This document shows, in pieces, positions 6,579 to 9,099 of a DNA stretch of 9,099 bases (its first letter is position 1; the number at the start of each line of letters is the position of its first letter). The notes under the pieces are model-generated. The model saw only the letters and a list, made by a program, of their open reading frames with translations, made no database searches and was not told the origin of the DNA. Source of the DNA: Burkholderiales bacterium. Lineage in GTDB: Bacteria > Pseudomonadota > Gammaproteobacteria > Burkholderiales > Usitatibacteraceae. The position numbers and the translations under genes are program-made. The stretch is taken from NCBI GenBank assembly GCA_025350945.1, contig JANXWW010000315.1:1-9099 (forward strand), given 5' to 3'.

Positions 6579-6859
6579 TTCTGCCTTAATCCATCATGCG
6601 CCTAAATGCCGGGGCTATCGACAGGCGATGCATGATTATAAACAGCAAGCGTTTTACAGTCCCCAATCTTGGCGAGTTTTTCAGTTTATTTTCAAATCTT
6701 AAAAAAAACTGTTTTTATGCTGGAGTTTATGTTTTTAACAATGTTGAAATTTGCACTGCGTTTCATCCCTCAATTCACTTGTTTCATCGCAATATTCACG
6801 CGCCAATCCGCGTCTCGGCTAAGATGCTGGTATCGCTAAATCAGATCGACAAATTTTTT

Positions 6860-6863
6860 GGAG
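6860..6863 (+). promoter_or_regulatory. sppA ribosome binding site (GGAG)
   Basis: GGAG at 6860-6863 lies six bases before ATG 6870. The frame also has an in-frame TTG at 6858 that would add four residues, but that codon overlaps the ribosome binding site and has none of its own, so ATG 6870 is preferred. Confidence 0.75.
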
Positions 6864-6869
6864 TGCATC

Positions 6870-8810
6870 ATGAATTCCCCAGCACCAGTACCCGTAGCCG
6901 CATCTGTGTCACCGAGCCCAAACAAAAAAGCCGTCGCGACGATTACTCGTTTTTTTAGCGGATTCTGGTCATGGCTTGATTTTTCACGGCGCGTGGTTTT
7001 TAACCTGATTTTTTTGTTTATTGTTATCGCCGTCATCGTTGCGATTTTTAGCAGCGACAAATTAAAACTGCAGGAAAAAACGGCGCTCGTGTTGAATCTG
7101 AGTGGCCCTGTTGTCGAGCAGCAATCGGGCAGTTTGCCTGATCGTATTACCTCGCAGGCGGCGGGCAGCGAGGCAGGTGCGCAAACGCAATTACGCGATG
7201 TGCTGATGGTGCTTGATGCGGCGGCGAAAGATAAAAAAATTGATCGCGTGCTGCTGATCCTTGATGATTTTTCCAACACGGGACTGGCTAATTTACGCGA
7301 AGTGGCTGCGGCGCTGGAGCGCTTTAAAACGAGCGGCAAACAAGTCGTGGCATGGGGATCGAATTTCGATCAGAAACAATATTATTTGGCCGCGCACGCC
7401 AGCGAAGTGATGTTGCACCCCATGGGCATGGTGTACATCGATGGCTTTGGCCGCTATCGCAATTATTATCGCGATGCACTCGATAAAGTCGGTGTGACGG
7501 CACACGTGATTCGCGTCGGCACGTATAAAAATTTTGGTGAACCGTATTTTGCCAATGCGCCATCGAAAGCGACGATGGAATCCGATGCGTTTCTTTATGA
7601 TGCGCTGTGGAAAACTTACACCGATGGTGTGGAAACCGCTCGCAAATTGCCCGCAGGCAGCATCGTAAAAACCATCAATGAATTGCCAGAACAATTCGCC
7701 GCCGCCAACAACAATGCGGCGAAATTGGCACTATCGAATAAACTGGTTGATAGTCTAAAAACCCGCGATGAAATGCGCCAGATGATGATTGAACGGGGTG
7801 CGAAAGATGAGACGCACCTTGAACAAAAAACATTTCGACAGGTATCGTTCAACAACTATTTGGACAGCATCAAACCAAAAGTGCCATTTGGGTTGGGCGA
7901 TGGTGTTGGCGTGGTGGTGGCCGAAGGTGAAATTACCGACGGTGCAGCACCTGCTGGTGCAATTGGTGGGCGCTCCACAGCGGAGCTGATTCGTCGTGCA
8001 CGCGAGGATGAAAAAATCAAGGCGATTGTGCTACGCGTAAATTCACCTGGCGGTAGCGCATTCGGATCTGAGTTGGTGCGCCACGAACTGGAATTGGCGC
8101 GCACGGCGGGCAAGCCCGTTGTCGTTTCAATGGGCAATGTCGCTGCATCCGGCGGCTACTGGATTTCGATGGCGGCCGATGAAGTGATCGCAGATGAGGC
8201 CACGGTCACGGGATCAATCGGCGTATTCGCGATTTTGCCAACAGCCGAAAAAGCACTCGAAAAATTATCCGTGAACACGGGCGGCTACACAACAACATGG
8301 CTAGGCGGCGGCTACGATCCACGTCGCGCACTCGACCCGCGCTTCGAGCAATTGATTCAAGGCTCGATCAATAACGTTTACAGCGAATTCACCACCAAAG
8401 CAGCCACAGCGCGCAAAACCACGCCAGATAAAATCGATGCCGTCGCGCAAGGCCGTGTCTGGACCGGCGCGCAAGCAAAAGAGCGCGGGCTAATTGATCG
8501 CACCGGCAGCTTCATCGACGCGATTAAATCCGCCGCCGCAAAAGCGAAATTGCCCGAAGATGCGCGCGTGACTTACATCGAGCCCGAGCTCAGTAAAATT
8601 GAGCGCATTCTTCAGCAGTTCGGCGTGGATGCAACGTCCTCAATTGGCTCACTGGCCGCGCAATTTAATCTGCGCTTGATACCTGTTGGCATCCCCAATA
8701 GCGCACTTAACGAAGCGCAAAAAGATTTATTGTGGTTGAGCGAGATGGCCGATAAATCGAAGAGCGGCATGCCATTTATGGCATTGACGCATTGTTTGTG
8801 TGGCAGGTGA
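6870..8810 (+). CDS. sppA: Signal peptide peptidase SppA, long (67-kDa-type) form
   Basis: SppA is an inner-membrane S49 serine protease, active on the periplasmic side, that degrades signal peptides left after secretion. The 646-residue product is close to E. coli SppA (618) and carries the duplicated N- and C-terminal S49 halves of the long form. A cytosolic N-terminus of about 40 residues, Pro/Ala-rich and then basic, is followed by one membrane anchor (about 42-60, VVFNLIFLFIVIAVIVAIF). The N-terminal half supplies the general-base lysine in GTYKNFGEPYF (Lys220). The C-terminal half supplies the nucleophile in NVAASGGYWIS (Ser427), followed by GSIGVF (448-453). RVNSPGGSAFGS (389-400) is the usual substrate-cleft loop. 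Both catalytic residues are intact. It ends THCLCGR; a paired-Cys tail resembles other long SppA proteins. It is transcribed divergently from paeA. Confidence 0.95.
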   Translation: MNSPAPVPVAASVSPSPNKKAVATITRFFSGFWSWLDFSRRVVFNLIFLFIVIAVIVAIFSSDKLKLQEKTALVLNLSGPVVEQQSGSLPDRITSQAAGSEAGAQTQLRDVLMVLDAAAKDKKIDRVLLILDDFSNTGLANLREVAAALERFKTSGKQVVAWGSNFDQKQYYLAAHASEVMLHPMGMVYIDGFGRYRNYYRDALDKVGVTAHVIRVGTYKNFGEPYFANAPSKATMESDAFLYDALWKTYTDGVETARKLPAGSIVKTINELPEQFAAANNNAAKLALSNKLVDSLKTRDEMRQMMIERGAKDETHLEQKTFRQVSFNNYLDSIKPKVPFGLGDGVGVVVAEGEITDGAAPAGAIGGRSTAELIRRAREDEKIKAIVLRVNSPGGSAFGSELVRHELELARTAGKPVVVSMGNVAASGGYWISMAADEVIADEATVTGSIGVFAILPTAEKALEKLSVNTGGYTTTWLGGGYDPRRALDPRFEQLIQGSINNVYSEFTTKAATARKTTPDKIDAVAQGRVWTGAQAKERGLIDRTGSFIDAIKSAAAKAKLPEDARVTYIEPELSKIERILQQFGVDATSSIGSLAAQFNLRLIPVGIPNSALNEAQKDLLWLSEMADKSKSGMPFMALTHCLCGR

Positions 8811-8945
8811 TCGTGGCCTGCGTTATTTCAGCCCCCGATTTCTGCAATTGATCGCGCAGCTATCGGGTGGGCCAGATGAAGCCGATAAGATCTGGTTTCT
8901 ATAGTCTTACCGAAGTATCATCAACAACCGCAAAGGAATCTCAAC
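8811..8945. other. sppA downstream spacer with a short orphan reading frame
   Basis: The 135-base gap holds no clear terminator hairpin or T-run. A frame opening with GTG at 8800, inside the sppA end, runs to TAG at 8902-8904 and would encode 34 residues (MAGDRGLRYFSPRFLQLIAQ, then a short acidic stretch ending DKIWFL). It has no ribosome binding site, but its composition looks protein-like. TATAGT at 8900-8905 is a possible -10 for the next gene, with a poor -35, and AAGGA at 8933-8937 is that gene's ribosome binding site. Confidence 0.4.
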
Positions 8946-9099
8946 ATGAATATTTCTGACGAACTGCAAAAACTGCAAACCTTGCGCGAGCAGGGCGCTT
9001 TGAATGAGGAAGAATTTACGGCCGCGAAAAAACGTGTGCTGGAGGATTCGGGGGTGAGTGCAAAATCCGGCACGCCCCGTCCTCCTTCCGCGCTCCATC
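8946..9099 (+). CDS. N-terminal SHOCT-domain protein, cut by the window end
   Basis: AAGGA (8933-8937) sits eight bases before ATG 8946. The visible 51 residues start with ISDELQKLQTLREQGALNEE, then EFTAAKKRVL, which has the L-x-x-L-x-x-L-x-x-x-G-x-[IL]-[ST/N]-x-x-E-[FY]-x-x-x-K pattern of the SHOCT domain, a short helical oligomerisation module of unknown detailed role. Most SHOCT domains sit at the C-terminus; here it opens the protein and is followed by a Gly/Ser/Pro-rich linker (GVSAKSGTPRPPS). In proteins of this layout I would expect membrane helices after the linker, but that part lies outside the window. No specific function can be assigned. Confidence 0.8.
   Translation, partial: MNISDELQKLQTLREQGALNEEEFTAAKKRVLEDSGVSAKSGTPRPPSALH

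Larger units (their letters stand above)
6398..6869. other. Divergent intergenic region between paeA and sppA
   Basis: This 472-base region holds the start signals for both divergent genes. Nearest paeA (up to about 6585) lie the short - strand frame and a 14-base inverted repeat. At 6539-6578 are overlapping promoter-like elements. From about 6640 to 6760 it is markedly AT-rich, with runs of A and T such as the A-run at 6701-6708 followed by CTGTTTTT. Nearer sppA, TAAGAT at 6820-6825 could serve as a -10 with a poor -35, giving a leader of about 40 bases. A 120-codon + strand frame crosses 6596-6958, but it runs over the sppA start and does not look coding. No tRNA or clear terminator hairpin was found. 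Confidence 0.7.

Noticed and set aside
6858..6860. TTG as the sppA start
   Set aside because: It overlaps the GGAG ribosome binding site that is well spaced for ATG 6870 and has no site of its own.
6596..6958. 120-residue + strand frame between paeA and sppA
   Set aside because: It runs across the sppA ribosome binding site and about 90 bases of sppA coding sequence, has no ribosome binding site and shows irregular composition rich in Phe, Asn and Arg; most likely a chance frame in AT-rich DNA.

Overview
The window is a chromosomal housekeeping stretch from a Gram-negative bacterium, most likely a beta- or gammaproteobacterium. The evidence is the gene order ribBA-ribH-nusB-thiL-pgpA, an OxyR with the classic two redox cysteines, a YtfL/PaeA-type CNNM/CBS membrane protein and a long, SppA-type S49 peptidase. 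I cannot assign a genus from the sequence alone. No mobile element, tRNA, rRNA, CRISPR array or phage gene was seen.

Positions 1-5036 hold one unidirectional, tightly packed gene run on the + strand. It starts with the 3' part of ribBA (riboflavin precursor synthesis, with a degenerate GTP cyclohydrolase II-like domain). It continues with ribH (lumazine synthase), nusB (antitermination factor with long tails at both ends), thiL (thiamine-phosphate kinase, TTG start), pgpA (phosphatidylglycerophosphatase A), ugpQ (glycerophosphodiester phosphodiesterase) and oxyR (peroxide sensor). Three junctions use a 4-base ATGA stop/start overlap, thiL-pgpA are 2 bases apart and ugpQ-oxyR 18 bases apart, so one polycistronic message is likely. 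Flavin and thiamine cofactor synthesis, phospholipid turnover and a redox regulator would then share transcription.

Positions 5057-6397 (- strand) encode a PaeA/YtfL-like membrane protein converging on oxyR with only 20 bases between the stops. Just upstream of it, also on the - strand, lies a short open frame (ending at 6394) that could be a small membrane protein. Its stop overlaps the paeA start as ATGA, and paeA has no good ribosome binding site of its own.

The AT-rich divergent region 6398-6869 carries a two-copy 9-base direct repeat with an 11-base period. The repeat contains a perfect TATAAT on the + strand and two TGGTATTAT (extended -10-like) elements on the - strand, so it is a plausible back-to-back promoter core.

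Positions 6870-8810 encode SppA (signal peptide peptidase, Ser/Lys dyad visible). After a 135-base spacer, the window ends inside a gene whose product starts with a SHOCT-like domain. Overall the window is mostly ordinary. The least explained part is 6394-6580, the small ORF with its promoter region; no clear new system was found.
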